Of a DNA stretch of 64,000 nt, positions 42,350-52,743 are shown piece by piece. The notes beneath the pieces were generated by a model that made no database searches, was not told the origin of the DNA, and was given only the letters and a program-made list of their open reading frames with translations. A program made the translations under genes and the position numbers. Source of the stretch: Burkholderiales bacterium (GTDB lineage: Bacteria; Pseudomonadota; Gammaproteobacteria; Burkholderiales; Casimicrobiaceae); the NCBI GenBank assembly GCA_020852555.1, contig JADZAQ010000051.1, positions 1 to 64,000 of the forward strand. The letters run 5' to 3'. Every line of letters starts with the position of its first letter. Positions within the stretch are counted from its first letter, which is position 1.

Positions 42350-43846
42350 ATGTCCGACTCCGTTCCCCAGGACGAGAACCAGATCATCGCCGAGCGCCGC
42401 GGGAAGCTCGCGGCGCTGCGCGCCGCCGGCCAGGCGTATCCCAACGACTTTCGCCGGGACGCGCTCGCCGCCGAGCTCCACGCGAAGTACGGCGACGAGC
42501 CCAACGAAACACTCGAGCCGCGGGCGATCGTCGTCAAGGTCGCCGGGCGCATGCTGCTGAAGCGCGTGATGGGCAAGGCATGCTTCGCCACGTTGCAGGA
42601 CATGTCGGGCCGCATCCAGCTCTACGTCACCGTCGATGGCGTCGGTCAGGCCGCGCTCGACGACTTCAAGCATTGGGACCTGGGCGACATCGTCGGCGCC
42701 ACCGGGACGCTCTTCCGGACCCGCACCGGCGAACTGTCGATCCGCTGCAGCGAGGTGCGCCTCCTCGCCAAGGGACTGCGGCCGTTGCCCGAGAAATTTC
42801 ACGGGATGACCGATCAGGAGCAGCGCTACCGCCAGCGCTACGTCGATCTCATCACCAATCCGGCGACGCGCGACGTGTTCGTCAAGCGCTCGCAGATCGT
42901 GCAGGCGATCCGTGGGTTCTTCGTCGCCCGCGGCTATCTCGAAGTCGAGACGCCGATGATGCACCCGATCCCCGGCGGCGCGGCGGCGCGTCCCTTCGTG
43001 ACCCACCACAACGCGCTCGACATGCAACTCTTCCTGCGCATCGCTCCGGAGCTGTATCTCAAGCGACTCGTCGTCGGTGGGCTCGAGAAGGTCTTCGAGA
43101 TCAATCGCAGCTTTCGCAACGAAGGCATCAGCACCCGGCACAATCCCGAGTTCACGATGCTCGAGTTCTACGAGGGGTACCAGGATTATCACTACCTCAT
43201 GGATCTCACCGAGGCGCTGATGCGCGAGGTCGCGGAGCAGGTGCTCGGGACGACGACGATCCGCTATCAGGGCACGCCGATCGACCTCGGCGGGCCGTAC
43301 GATCGGCTGACGATGGCGCAGGCGATCGCGAAGTACAACCCGGAGCACACGGCCGACAACCTCTCGCGCGTCGACTACCTCGTGGCCGCGCTCACCAGCG
43401 CCGGAGTCGACGTGCTGCCCACCGACGGCCTCGGCGTGCTGCAACTCAAGCTCTTCGAGGAGAACACGGAGAGCAAACTCATCCAGCCGACGTTCATCGT
43501 CGCGCATCCGACCGACGTGTCGCCGCTCGCGCGCGCGAACGAGGCGAACCCGGCGGTCACCGATCGCTTCGAGCTCTTCATCACCGGCCGCGAGATGGCC
43601 AACGGGTTCTCCGAGCTCAACGATCCCGAGGACCAGGCCGCGCGCTTCCAGGCGCAGGCGGCGGCGCGCGAGGCGGGCGACGAGGAGGCGATGTACTACG
43701 ACGCCGACTACATTCGCGCGATGGAATATGGCCTGCCGCCGACGGCGGGGGAGGGGATCGGCATCGATCGCCTGGTGATGCTCCTCACCGACGTCGCGTC
43801 GATCCGCGACGTGATCCTCTTTCCACAGCTCAAGCACGAGGGTTGA
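42350..43846 (+). CDS. lysS: lysyl-tRNA synthetase
   Basis: [37 protein letters not shown]. Confidence 0.96.
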   Translation: MSDSVPQDENQIIAERRGKLAALRAAGQAYPNDFRRDALAAELHAKYGDEPNETLEPRAIVVKVAGRMLLKRVMGKACFATLQDMSGRIQLYVTVDGVGQAALDDFKHWDLGDIVGATGTLFRTRTGELSIRCSEVRLLAKGLRPLPEKFHGMTDQEQRYRQRYVDLITNPATRDVFVKRSQIVQAIRGFFVARGYLEVETPMMHPIPGGAAARPFVTHHNALDMQLFLRIAPELYLKRLVVGGLEKVFEINRSFRNEGISTRHNPEFTMLEFYEGYQDYHYLMDLTEALMREVAEQVLGTTTIRYQGTPIDLGGPYDRLTMAQAIAKYNPEHTADNLSRVDYLVAALTSAGVDVLPTDGLGVLQLKLFEENTESKLIQPTFIVAHPTDVSPLARANEANPAVTDRFELFITGREMANGFSELNDPEDQAARFQAQAAAREAGDEEAMYYDADYIRAMEYGLPPTAGEGIGIDRLVMLLTDVASIRDVILFPQLKHEG

Positions 43847-43905
43847 CGCAGCCAGCCCCGCGCGGACGTAGAATGCGCCCTTTCCTCACCACGGCGAATC
43901 CACCG

Positions 43906-44727
43906 ATGACCTCCTTTGCGCGCCGCATCCGATCCTTGCTTCCGGCCTTCGCGCTGGGTTTCGCGTTGAGCCTCGCGGCGGTACCGCCGGCCGCGGCGGC
44001 CACCGACTACACCGACATCTGGTGGAATGCCGCCGAGAGCGGCTGGGGTGTCAATTTCGTGCAGTCGGACCAGTTCATGTTCGCCACGTTCTTCATCTAC
44101 GGCCCGACCAAGCAGCCGACGTGGGTCACCGCGAATCTCGTCAAGGATGCCGGCGGCGCCTTCACCGGCGGGGTGTATCTCACGACCGGGACGTACTACG
44201 GAGCGCCGTGGAATCCGGCCGACGTCACGGTCACCCAGGTCGGCACCGCGACGTTCACGCCGACCTCGCCCGTCGCCGGCACGTTTGCCTACAGCATCAA
44301 CGGCGTCAACGTCAGCAAGACGATCACGCGCCAGACGCTCACCGCGATCTCGCTCGCCGGCAAGTATTACGGGGGGCTCGTCGTGACGCAGGCGAACTGC
44401 AAGGATCCCGCCAGCAATGGCACGCTCAGCGTGCCGGCGACGATCACCGTGTCGCAGGTGCCCAACGTGTCGCTGCAGTTCGTGTTCGACATCGTGTACA
44501 GCGGCATCACCGTGCAGACGACGCTCGGCGGCGCGACGGTGCAGCAGGGCAGTCTGTATGGCATCCCGGCGGCCACGCTGGCCGTGACGGCGCCGCCGAC
44601 GCAGCTCACCGCGGTCGCCACCCGGATCAAGCGTACGGCGCTCGGCGTCGAGGGTCGTTGGGATGCGGTGACCGCCGGCGGCTGTGACCAGACCGCGACG
44701 TTCTCGGCGGCCTACACCGGCCCGTAG
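43906..44727 (+). CDS. secreted protein of unknown function (DIWWNxxESGWGVNxVQ domain)
   Basis: Signal peptide (LLPAFALGFALSLAAVPPAAAA) and TDIWWNAAESGWGVNFVQSDQFMFATFFIYGP; alternative start 43873. Confidence 0.75.
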   Translation: MTSFARRIRSLLPAFALGFALSLAAVPPAAAATDYTDIWWNAAESGWGVNFVQSDQFMFATFFIYGPTKQPTWVTANLVKDAGGAFTGGVYLTTGTYYGAPWNPADVTVTQVGTATFTPTSPVAGTFAYSINGVNVSKTITRQTLTAISLAGKYYGGLVVTQANCKDPASNGTLSVPATITVSQVPNVSLQFVFDIVYSGITVQTTLGGATVQQGSLYGIPAATLAVTAPPTQLTAVATRIKRTALGVEGRWDAVTAGGCDQTATFSAAYTGP

Positions 44728-44779
44728 GCGAGGTTCGGCTCCCGCCGCCGCCCGGCGGAGCGCGCGTACCGGGGTTGCC

Positions 44780-44800
44780 ATATACCCTTATGGGGTATAT
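44780..44800. promoter_or_regulatory. CsoR-type copper operator upstream of copA
   Basis: ATATACCC-TTATG-GGGTATAT palindrome 10 bp upstream of the copA start; csoR-like gene in same operon. Confidence 0.7.
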
Positions 44801-44809
44801 AGTGCGGCA

Positions 44810-47035
44810 ATGGATGCTATCGCCACGACGTCGACCCGAGACAAGGTCGACCTTGGTCTCACCGGCATGACCTGCGCGGCGTGCGCCGCCCGCATCGAGA
44901 AGTCGCTCAATCGCCTGCCGGGCGTGCATGCGGCGGTGAATTTTGCGACCGAGACCGCGACGATCGGCTTCGATCCGGCGCAAGCCGGCGTCGACGCGCT
45001 GCTCGCGCAAGTCGCCAAGGCCGGCTACGGCGCGGCGGTGCGTACCGATCCGGCGAAGGATCGGGCCGCCGACCAGGCGCGCAAGGCGACCGAGCTCGCG
45101 GCGCTGCGCCGCGAATTCATCGTCGCGGCGATCCTCACGCTGCCGTTCCTCGTGCAAATGGTCCCGATGCTCTTGTCCGGAAGCCTCTTCGGTGGTGCGC
45201 ACGAGGATTTCATTCCACGGTCCTGGCAGTTGGCACTCGCGACCCCGATCCAGTTCTGGATCGGTCGGCGCTTCTACATCGGTGCGTGGCACGCGCTGCG
45301 CGGCGGTGGGGCCAACATGGACGTGCTCGTGGTGCTCGGCACGTCGATGGCGTATCTGTGGAGCGTGGTGGTGACGCTCTTCGGCTGGCACCACGAGCAC
45401 GTCTACTTCGAGGCGAGCGCCGCGGTGATCACGCTCGTGCTCCTGGGCAAGCTCCTCGAGGCGCGCGCCAAGGCGGGTACCTCCGCTGCGCTCGAAGGTC
45501 TCCTGCGGCTGCAGCCCGCCGTCGCGCACGTGCTGCGCGACGGCGTCGTCGCCGACGTTCCGCTCGCCTCGGTCGTCGCCGGTGATCGCTTCGTGGTGCG
45601 TGCCGGCGAGCGCGTTCCGGTTGACGGGATCGTGCGCGACGGCGCATCGAGCGTCGACGAGAGCATGCTGACCGGCGAATCGGCGATGATCGCGAAGCTC
45701 GCCGGCGCCAAGGTGTTCGCCGGCACGCTCAATCAGGATGGCGCGCTCACCTGCGAGGCGACCGGCGTCGGCGGCGCGACGCTGCTCGCCGGAATCGTCC
45801 GCCTCGTCGCCGAGGCGCAAGGCTCGAAGGCGCCGATCCAGCGGCTCGCCGATCGCGTCTCGGGCATCTTCGTGCCGGTGGTGGTGATCGTCGCCGTCGT
45901 CACGCTCGCCGCGACCTGGGCCGTGACCGGCGAGGCGGCGCGGGCGCTCGTCAACGCGGTTGCCGTGCTGGTGATCGCGTGCCCGTGTGCGCTCGGTCTC
46001 GCCACACCGACCGCGATCATGGTCGGCACCGGGCGTGGCGCGCAGTCCGGCATCCTCATCCGCAACGCCTCGGCGCTCGAACTCGCCGGCCGCCTGCGCG
46101 CGCTCGTCGTCGACAAGACCGGTACGCTCACCGAGGGCAAGCCCGCGGTCCACGACATCGTTCCGGTCGACGGCGTGTCGCGCGCTGCGGTACTCGCCAC
46201 CGCAGCGAGCCTGGAGCACGGTGCGACGCACCCGCTCGCCCGCGCCATCGTGACGGCCGCGACGCGCGAATCGATCGCCCCCGAGCGCCTGCGCGATTTC
46301 GTCGCCGTCGGCGGCCGGGGCGTGCGGGGGATCGTCGGTGACGACACCGTGGCTTCCTGCCTGGGGTCACCCGAGTTCCTAGCCAGCGAAGGTGCGCCGT
46401 TGGCGCCGGCCATCGTCGACCGGCTGCGCGCGCAGGGGGCGACCGTGGTCGGTGTGGCGCGTGCGGGGAAGGCGCTCGGTGCCATTGCCTTGCGCGACGA
46501 GGTGCGTGCCACCTCGGCCGAGGCCGTGCGCCGGCTGCACGCCGCCGGGATCCGGGTGACGATGCTCACCGGCGACAACGCGGCGGCAGCGGAAGCGGTC
46601 GCCCGCGTCGTCGGCATCGACGACTACGCGGCCGGGGTGTTGCCCGACGGCAAGGCGGCGGCGGTTCACGCCTTGAAGGAGCGAGGGTCGATCACCGGCA
46701 TGATCGGCGACGGTGTGAACGACGCGCCCGCGCTCGCCGCCGCCGACGTGAGCTTCGCCATCGGCGCCGGTGCGGACATCGCCGTCGAAGCCGCCGACGT
46801 GACGCTGATCCGCAACGACCTCAACGCGGTGGTCGATGCGATCGACCTCTCGCACGCGACGCTGGTGAAGATCAAGCAGAACCTCTTCTTCGCCTTCGCC
46901 TACAACGTGCTCGGCATCCCGCTCGCTGCGTTCGGCCTCCTCAATCCGGTGATCGCCGGCGCCGCCATGGCGGCAAGCTCGGTATCGGTGGTGGGCAACG
47001 CACTGCTGTTGCGGCGCTGGCGTCCGCGGCCCTGA
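44810..47035 (+). CDS. copA: copper-translocating P1B-type ATPase
   Basis: GMTCAACAARIE HMA domain, CPC (IACPCALGLATP), DKTGTLTEGKP, GDGVNDAPAL. Confidence 0.95.
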   Translation: MDAIATTSTRDKVDLGLTGMTCAACAARIEKSLNRLPGVHAAVNFATETATIGFDPAQAGVDALLAQVAKAGYGAAVRTDPAKDRAADQARKATELAALRREFIVAAILTLPFLVQMVPMLLSGSLFGGAHEDFIPRSWQLALATPIQFWIGRRFYIGAWHALRGGGANMDVLVVLGTSMAYLWSVVVTLFGWHHEHVYFEASAAVITLVLLGKLLEARAKAGTSAALEGLLRLQPAVAHVLRDGVVADVPLASVVAGDRFVVRAGERVPVDGIVRDGASSVDESMLTGESAMIAKLAGAKVFAGTLNQDGALTCEATGVGGATLLAGIVRLVAEAQGSKAPIQRLADRVSGIFVPVVVIVAVVTLAATWAVTGEAARALVNAVAVLVIACPCALGLATPTAIMVGTGRGAQSGILIRNASALELAGRLRALVVDKTGTLTEGKPAVHDIVPVDGVSRAAVLATAASLEHGATHPLARAIVTAATRESIAPERLRDFVAVGGRGVRGIVGDDTVASCLGSPEFLASEGAPLAPAIVDRLRAQGATVVGVARAGKALGAIALRDEVRATSAEAVRRLHAAGIRVTMLTGDNAAAAEAVARVVGIDDYAAGVLPDGKAAAVHALKERGSITGMIGDGVNDAPALAAADVSFAIGAGADIAVEAADVTLIRNDLNAVVDAIDLSHATLVKIKQNLFFAFAYNVLGIPLAAFGLLNPVIAGAAMAASSVSVVGNALLLRRWRPRP

Positions 47036-47061
47036 CGCCGATCTCCAGGAAGGAATCAACG

Positions 47062-47271
47062 ATGGAAACGATCACGATGAACGTGCAGGGCATGACCTGC
47101 GGTGGCTGCGTGGCGAGCGTGACGCGCGTGCTGAAGGCGCTGCCCGGTGTCGTCGATGTGACGGTGACGCTCACGCCGGGCACGGCGAACGTCAGCTTCG
47201 ACCCGGCGCAAACCGGTGTTTCGGCGCTGCGCACGGCGGTGGAAGACGCGGGCTATGACGTCGCGGATTGA
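47062..47271 (+). CDS. copZ: heavy-metal-associated domain copper chaperone
   Basis: [21 protein letters not shown], 69 aa. Confidence 0.9.
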   Translation: METITMNVQGMTCGGCVASVTRVLKALPGVVDVTVTLTPGTANVSFDPAQTGVSALRTAVEDAGYDVAD

Positions 47272-47578
47272 GTCCGGCGAGGCGGCTGCCGGCGCGCACG
47301 CGCATCCGCTCGCGCCGCGTCCCGATGGCGCGACCCTCCTCAAGCGGTTGAACCGCATCGAGGGTCAGGTGCGCGGCATCGGCAAGATGATTGCCGACGA
47401 TCGCTACTGCATCGACGTGCTCACGCAGGTCTCCGCGGTCCAGGCGGCACTCGACGCCGTGGCGCTGCAGCTCCTCGAGCATCACCTGCACGGCTGCGTG
47501 CAGCACGCGGTGAAATCCGGGCGCGGCGATCATGCGATCGACGAAGCGATGGTGGTGATCCGCAAGTTCGCGCGGTAG
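47255..47578 (+). CDS. csoR: CsoR/RcnR-family metal-sensitive transcriptional repressor
   Basis: [46 protein letters not shown]. Confidence 0.9.
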   Translation: MTSRIESGEAAAGAHAHPLAPRPDGATLLKRLNRIEGQVRGIGKMIADDRYCIDVLTQVSAVQAALDAVALQLLEHHLHGCVQHAVKSGRGDHAIDEAMVVIRKFAR

Positions 47579-47725
47579 GTCGACGGGCGCCGGCACCGTG
47601 CACGGCGTGATCCTGGCCCACACCCAGGCGCCGACGTGCGACGGCCCGCCACGCCGCCGGCAGGATGCGCTGCTGTTGTACGTATCGCGAGCGTTGCCGC
47701 GCCGGCGGTGGCAAAATGCCAGCTT

Positions 47726-47802
47726 CGGGGTGTGGCGCAGTCCGGTAGCGCAGAGCGTTTGGGACGCTAAGGTCGCAGGTTCGAATCCTGTCACCCCGAC
47801 CA
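47726..47802 (+). tRNA. tRNA-Pro (anticodon TGG), CCA encoded
   Basis: CGGGGTG...CACCCCG acceptor stem, TTTGGGA anticodon loop, GGTTCGAATCC T-arm, ACCA end; 77 nt. Confidence 0.95.
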
Positions 47803-47845
47803 GAGTTCATCGGTGCGAACGGATTCCCGGATCGCGGCCGCGTGG

Positions 47846-49090
47846 CTATCGATGGCCGTATTCGCGAATATCGTCGATCGCCTTGCCGTCGGCAGGCAGG
47901 TCGCCGGGTGCGCGGACGACGACATCGCCGCGCAGCTTGGTGATTTCCCGGATGGTCGTCGATATCGCCGCGACATCGATGCCCTCATCCGCTCCGAGTT
48001 CGACGTGCAGCGACATCCGGTCGAGTCCGCCCTCGCTGCCCACGATCAGTCGCGCCCTTCGGATCTGCGGGTGACGCTCGACGATCGCCGCGACCTGTGC
48101 CGGATGGACGAACATGCCGCGCACCTTGGTCGCCTGGTCAGCACGGCCCAGCCAGCCCTTGATGCGCGTGTTCGTCCGCCCGCAGGCGCTGGCACCCGGG
48201 AGGACCGCGGACAGGTCGCCGGTGCCGAACCGGATCAGCGGGTACTCCTCGTTGTGGAGCGTGGTGACGACAACCTCGCCGATTTCCCCGGGGTCCGCGG
48301 GGTCTGGCGTCCCCGGGCGCAGGATTTCCAGGAGGATGCCTTCGTCGACGATGAATCCCTCGCGTGCGTCGCTCTCGTAGGCGATGGCGCCGATATCGGC
48401 GGTGCCGTACGCCTGGAAGGCATCGATACCACGCTCGCGAAACTCTTTGGCCAGTATCTCCGGCAGCGCCTCCCCCGAGACGAGCGCCTTGCGCAGGTGC
48501 CGCAGGTCGATCCCCAGCGCATCGGCACGATCGACGATGATCTTCAGGAACGACGGGGTCCCGATGTAGCCGTTGGGCTTGAGCAGCGCCATCGCCTGCA
48601 ACTGCTGTTCCGTCTGCCCGACGCCGCCGGGAAACACGGTGCAGCCGAGCGCGATTGCTCCACCCTCGAACATCGATCCGGCGGGAGTGAAGTGGTACGA
48701 GAAGCAGTTGTGCGCGAGGTCGCCCGCACGAAAGCCGGCCGCGAAGAGAGTGCGGGCGAACCGCCAGTAATCGACCCGCCGACCCTCCGGCTCGAAGATC
48801 GGGCCGGGGGACGCGAAGACGCGCGCGGCCTCGCCCCAGCGCACGGTGGCGTATCCGCCGAATGGGGGCGCAGACTTCTGCAGCGCGATCAGGTCGGACT
48901 TGCGCGTGACGGGGATCGCGGCAAGGGCCTGACGATTCGTGATTGTGCGAGGATCGACTTCGGCGAGGAGGCGTGCGTACGCCGGCGCGCGTGCCTTCGC
49001 GTGCGCGATCTGTCGAGGCAGGCGCGCCAGATGCTCGTGCTCCCGGATCTCGGGGTCTCGCGTCTCCAGGGCGTCAAGGTACTCGGGCAT
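47846..49090 (-). CDS. phenylacetate-CoA ligase (PaaK)-family adenylate-forming enzyme with atypical P-loop
   Basis: PaaK-like fold sequence (GQTEQQLQAMALLKPNGYIGTPSFLKIIVDRA, FQAYGTADIGAIAYE, IRFGTGDLSAVLPG) but VFASPGPIFEPEG in place of SSGTTGxPT. Confidence 0.8.
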   Translation of the reverse strand: MPEYLDALETRDPEIREHEHLARLPRQIAHAKARAPAYARLLAEVDPRTITNRQALAAIPVTRKSDLIALQKSAPPFGGYATVRWGEAARVFASPGPIFEPEGRRVDYWRFARTLFAAGFRAGDLAHNCFSYHFTPAGSMFEGGAIALGCTVFPGGVGQTEQQLQAMALLKPNGYIGTPSFLKIIVDRADALGIDLRHLRKALVSGEALPEILAKEFRERGIDAFQAYGTADIGAIAYESDAREGFIVDEGILLEILRPGTPDPADPGEIGEVVVTTLHNEEYPLIRFGTGDLSAVLPGASACGRTNTRIKGWLGRADQATKVRGMFVHPAQVAAIVERHPQIRRARLIVGSEGGLDRMSLHVELGADEGIDVAAISTTIREITKLRGDVVVRAPGDLPADGKAIDDIREYGHR

Positions 49091-49128
49091 GGCACGTGGT
49101 ATTCGTTTCCGGGAAGCAGTGGACAGCA

Positions 49129-49986
49129 TCAGGTGAGCCAGCGCTTGCGTCGTCGATAGTGCTTGACGTCGCGAAATGACTTGCGGCCGGCCGCCGACAG
49201 CCCGAGGTAGAACTCCTTGACATCTTCGTTGCCGGCAAGGGCATTCGCCTCGCCATCCATGACGACGCGACCGTTCTCGAGGATGTAGCCGTAGTCGGAT
49301 ACGCGCAGCGCCGCCATCGTGTTCTGCTCGGCGATCAAGAACGAGACACGTTCCCTCGCGTTGAGATCGCGGACGATCTCGAAGATCTCCTCGACGACCT
49401 GGGGGGCGAGCCCCATCGACGGCTCGTCGAGCAGGACCAGCGACGGCGCTGCCATCAGCGCCCGACCGACGGCGATCATCTGCTGCTCTCCGCCGGAGGT
49501 GTATCCGGCCTGGCTGCTGCGGCGCTGCTTGAGCCGCGGGAAGTAGTGGTAAACCTTGTTGAGGTCGTCCTTGAGGCCCTTCCCCGATGCGCGACGCGCG
49601 AACGCGCCGGTCAGCAGGTTCTCCTCGACGGTGAGGTGGGGAAAGCAGTGCCGTCCTTCCATCACCTGGCACACGCCCAATCCCACCAGGTCGTCCGTAC
49701 CGAGCCGATCGACCCGCTGACCCCTGTATTCGATCGTGCCCTTCGTCACCGCGCCGCGCTCGGCCTTGAGCAGATTCGATATCGCCTTCAGTGTCGTGCT
49801 TTTTCCGGCGCCGTTGGCGCCGAGCAGCGCCACCATCTTTCCGGTGGGCACTTCGAGTGATACCCCCTTCAGGACAAGGATCACGTGGTCGTAGACGACC
49901 TCGATGTTGTTGACCAGGAGATGCGGCACCACGTCGGTGCGCGAGGGCGTGGCCGGCGGCGTCGTCATGGCAGGTGTCGAACTCAT
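49129..49986 (-). CDS. livF: branched-chain amino acid-type ABC transporter ATP-binding protein LivF
   Basis: ALLGANGAGKSTTLKAISNLL, TSGGEQQMIAVGRALMAAPSLVLLDEPSMGLAP. Confidence 0.92.
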   Translation of the reverse strand: MSSTPAMTTPPATPSRTDVVPHLLVNNIEVVYDHVILVLKGVSLEVPTGKMVALLGANGAGKSTTLKAISNLLKAERGAVTKGTIEYRGQRVDRLGTDDLVGLGVCQVMEGRHCFPHLTVEENLLTGAFARRASGKGLKDDLNKVYHYFPRLKQRRSSQAGYTSGGEQQMIAVGRALMAAPSLVLLDEPSMGLAPQVVEEIFEIVRDLNARERVSFLIAEQNTMAALRVSDYGYILENGRVVMDGEANALAGNEDVKEFYLGLSAAGRKSFRDVKHYRRRKRWLT

Positions 49987-50003
49987 GTGCGCCGATCGAA
50001 TGG

Positions 50004-50795
50004 CTAGTGCGAGACACCCAGGTAGGCATCGATCACCGCCGGATTCGAGCGGACTTCGTCGGGAGTGCCGTCGCCGATCTTCTTGCCATAGTCGAGGACA
50101 ACGACGCGGTCGGAGATGTCCATGACGACCCCCATGTCGTGTTCGATCAGCACGATCGTGGTGCCGTACTGCTCGTTCACGTCGAGCACGAATCGGCACA
50201 TGTCCTGCTTCTCCTCGACGTTCATCCCAGCCATCGGCTCGTCGAGGAGCAGCATCGACGGCTCGGCGGCGAGCGCCCGGGCGAGTTCGACGCGCTTCTG
50301 CAGGCCGTACGGCAGACGTCCAACCGGCGTCTTGCGTATGTGCTGTATCTCGAGGAAGTCGATCACCTCTTCGACCTTGCGCCGGTTGCTGAGCTCCTCG
50401 CGGCGGGCACGGCCAATGTGGATCGCCTGCTCGAGGATCGTCGCCCGCATCGTGAGGTTGCGCCCGGTCATGATGTTGTCGAGCACCGTCATCCCCTTGA
50501 ACAGCGCGATGTTCTGGAACGTCCGCGCGATCCCGTACGCGGCGGCCTGATGGGGAACCATGTCGCGTCGCATCTGGCCGCGGAAGGTGATCGTCCCTTG
50601 CTGGGGCTGGTAGACGCCGTTGATCACATTGAGCATCGAGCTCTTGCCCGCGCCGTTGGGTCCAATGATCGCCCGGATCTCGTGTTCGCGGACGTCGAAG
50701 CTTATCTCGGTGAGCGCCTTGACTCCGCCGAAGGCCAGCGAAATTCGCTCGAGCGCGAGGATCACGCCGCCGATGGTGCGCGCGTCGTTTGCCAT
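50004..50795 (-). CDS. livG: branched-chain amino acid-type ABC transporter ATP-binding protein LivG
   Basis: IIGPNGAGKSSMLNVINGVYQP, ARALAAEPSMLLLDEPMAGM. Confidence 0.92.
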   Translation of the reverse strand: MANDARTIGGVILALERISLAFGGVKALTEISFDVREHEIRAIIGPNGAGKSSMLNVINGVYQPQQGTITFRGQMRRDMVPHQAAAYGIARTFQNIALFKGMTVLDNIMTGRNLTMRATILEQAIHIGRARREELSNRRKVEEVIDFLEIQHIRKTPVGRLPYGLQKRVELARALAAEPSMLLLDEPMAGMNVEEKQDMCRFVLDVNEQYGTTIVLIEHDMGVVMDISDRVVVLDYGKKIGDGTPDEVRSNPAVIDAYLGVSH

Positions 50796-50799
50796 GACG

Positions 50800-52743
50800 T
50801 CAGGCTGCCTTGCGCATGGCCGTCGCCGGAAACGTCCTGGCCGTCTCGATCCGCAGGTCGGCCGCGACCATCCCGGTGCGGCCATCCTCGAACTTGACCT
50901 GGGTCTCGATGTGCTGGCTCGTGCGTCCGGCATAGAGCGCGTCGATCAGCACCCGGTACTTTTCGGCGATGAATCCGCGACGCACCTTGCGGGTGCGCGT
51001 CAGCTCGTCGTCATCGGGATCGAGCTCCTTGTGCAGGATCAGGAAGCGGTGCACCTGGGAGGAGGCGAGCGCAGGGTCCTGCGCGAGCTCGGCGTTCACG
51101 CCATCGATGTATTCCCTGACCAGGTCGTAGACGTCGGGCTTTTGCGCGAGGTCGGTGTACCCGGCATAGGCAAGGCCGCGCCGCTCGGCCCAGTTGCCCA
51201 CCGAGTCGATATCGATGTTGATGAATGCGCAGACCTCGTCACGGTCGTGACCGAACGCCACGGTCTCCTTGACGTGAGGCGAGAACTTGAGCTTGTTCTC
51301 GATGTAGTTCGGCGCGAACAGCGCGCCGTTGGCGAGCTTACCGACGTCCTTCGCGCGATCGACGATCTTCAGGTGGCCGTCGCCGTCGAAGTATCCGGCG
51401 TCGCCGGTGTGGAAGAAACCCTCCGCATCGATAGCCTCCGCGGTCGCGTCCGGCCGTTTGTAGTATCCCTGCAGCAGCATCGGCCCGCGGACGAGGACCT
51501 CGGAGTTGCTCGCGATCTTGAGCTCGACGCCGGGGGCCGGCTTGCCGACGGAATCGAGCTTGACGTCGCCGTCGCTCTGGAGGCAGGTGTAGCCGCAGGT
51601 CTCGGTCGAGCCGTAGAACTGCTTGATATTGATTCCAATCGAGCGGTAGAAGCGGAAGAGGTCGGGGCTGATCGCGGCGCCGGCCGTGTACGCGACGCGG
51701 ATTCGACTCAGCCCGAGGACGTCGCGCAGTGGCGCATACACCAGCAGATTTCCGAGCCAGTACTTGACCCGGTCGACGAGGCGAACTTTCTTGCCGTCGA
51801 GCAACTCGGCGCCGTACCGCCTGGCGATCGACATGCAGCTGCGAAACATCCACTTCTTGAGGGCGCACGCGTCGTCCATGCGGATCATGACCTGGGTGAG
51901 GAGATTCTCGAAGACCCGCGGCGGCGCGAAGTAATACGTGGGTCCGATCTCCCGCAGGTCGGTCGTGACCGTGGCGCCGGATTCCGGGCAGTTGATGCTG
52001 AAGCCGGCGACCAGCCACTGCGTGTACGAGAACAGAAAATCACCCACCCACGCCATGGGCAGGTAGCAGAGCACGCGATCGCGCGCCTGGAGGCCGTCGA
52101 ATTCGCACCCCGCGCGCCCGACCATCATGAACGAGCCGTGCGTCTGCAATACGCCCTTCGGCTTTCCGGTCGTTCCGGAGGTGTAGAGGATGATCGCGAT
52201 GTCGTCCGCCTTCCCGGCGGCGAGCTCACGCTCGTAGAACCCCGGATTCGCACGGTCGAAGGTCCGTCCCTGCTTCTGAATGGTATCGAGAGCCACGAGC
52301 CCCTGGTAATTGCGAAGGCCGCGAGGATCGTCGTAGAAGATGTGCTTGAGCGAGGGGACCTGGTCGAGCGATTCGACGAGCTTGTCCACCTGCTCCTGAT
52401 CCTCCGCGATGGCGTACGCGATGGCGCCGTCGTTGAGCACGTACGCGAGCTCGGCCATCGGCGCATCCTGGTACATCGGCACGGGGATCCCACCCAACGC
52501 CTGGACGGCAAGCATCGTCCAGTACAGCCGCGGTCGGTTGTCGCCGATGATCGCGAGGTGCATGCCTCGCTGGAACCCGTTGGCGGCGAGCCCGCATGCG
52601 AGTGCGCGCACTTCGTCGGCGACCTGGCGCCACGTCCACACCTGCCAAATGCCGAGATCTTTCTCGCGAATGGCCGGTTGCTCGCCTCGCGTCTTCGCCT
52701 GGTGCAGCAGGAGGCGCGGCAACGTTTCGATCGCTTCGCTCAT
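50800..52743 (-). CDS. long-chain-type acyl-CoA synthetase (AMP-binding)
   Basis: IILYTSGTTGKPKGVLQTHGSFM, YGSTETCGYTCLQ, FFHTGDAGYFDGDGHLKIVDRAKD. Confidence 0.92.
   Translation of the reverse strand: MSEAIETLPRLLLHQAKTRGEQPAIREKDLGIWQVWTWRQVADEVRALACGLAANGFQRGMHLAIIGDNRPRLYWTMLAVQALGGIPVPMYQDAPMAELAYVLNDGAIAYAIAEDQEQVDKLVESLDQVPSLKHIFYDDPRGLRNYQGLVALDTIQKQGRTFDRANPGFYERELAAGKADDIAIILYTSGTTGKPKGVLQTHGSFMMVGRAGCEFDGLQARDRVLCYLPMAWVGDFLFSYTQWLVAGFSINCPESGATVTTDLREIGPTYYFAPPRVFENLLTQVMIRMDDACALKKWMFRSCMSIARRYGAELLDGKKVRLVDRVKYWLGNLLVYAPLRDVLGLSRIRVAYTAGAAISPDLFRFYRSIGINIKQFYGSTETCGYTCLQSDGDVKLDSVGKPAPGVELKIASNSEVLVRGPMLLQGYYKRPDATAEAIDAEGFFHTGDAGYFDGDGHLKIVDRAKDVGKLANGALFAPNYIENKLKFSPHVKETVAFGHDRDEVCAFINIDIDSVGNWAERRGLAYAGYTDLAQKPDVYDLVREYIDGVNAELAQDPALASSQVHRFLILHKELDPDDDELTRTRKVRRGFIAEKYRVLIDALYAGRTSQHIETQVKFEDGRTGMVAADLRIETARTFPATAMRKAA

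Noticed and set aside
41554-43872. 5' part of the 1057-aa plus-strand ORF
   Set aside because: Out-of-frame Arg-rich reading through prfB and lysS; only its 3' end (from 43873/43906) is a real gene
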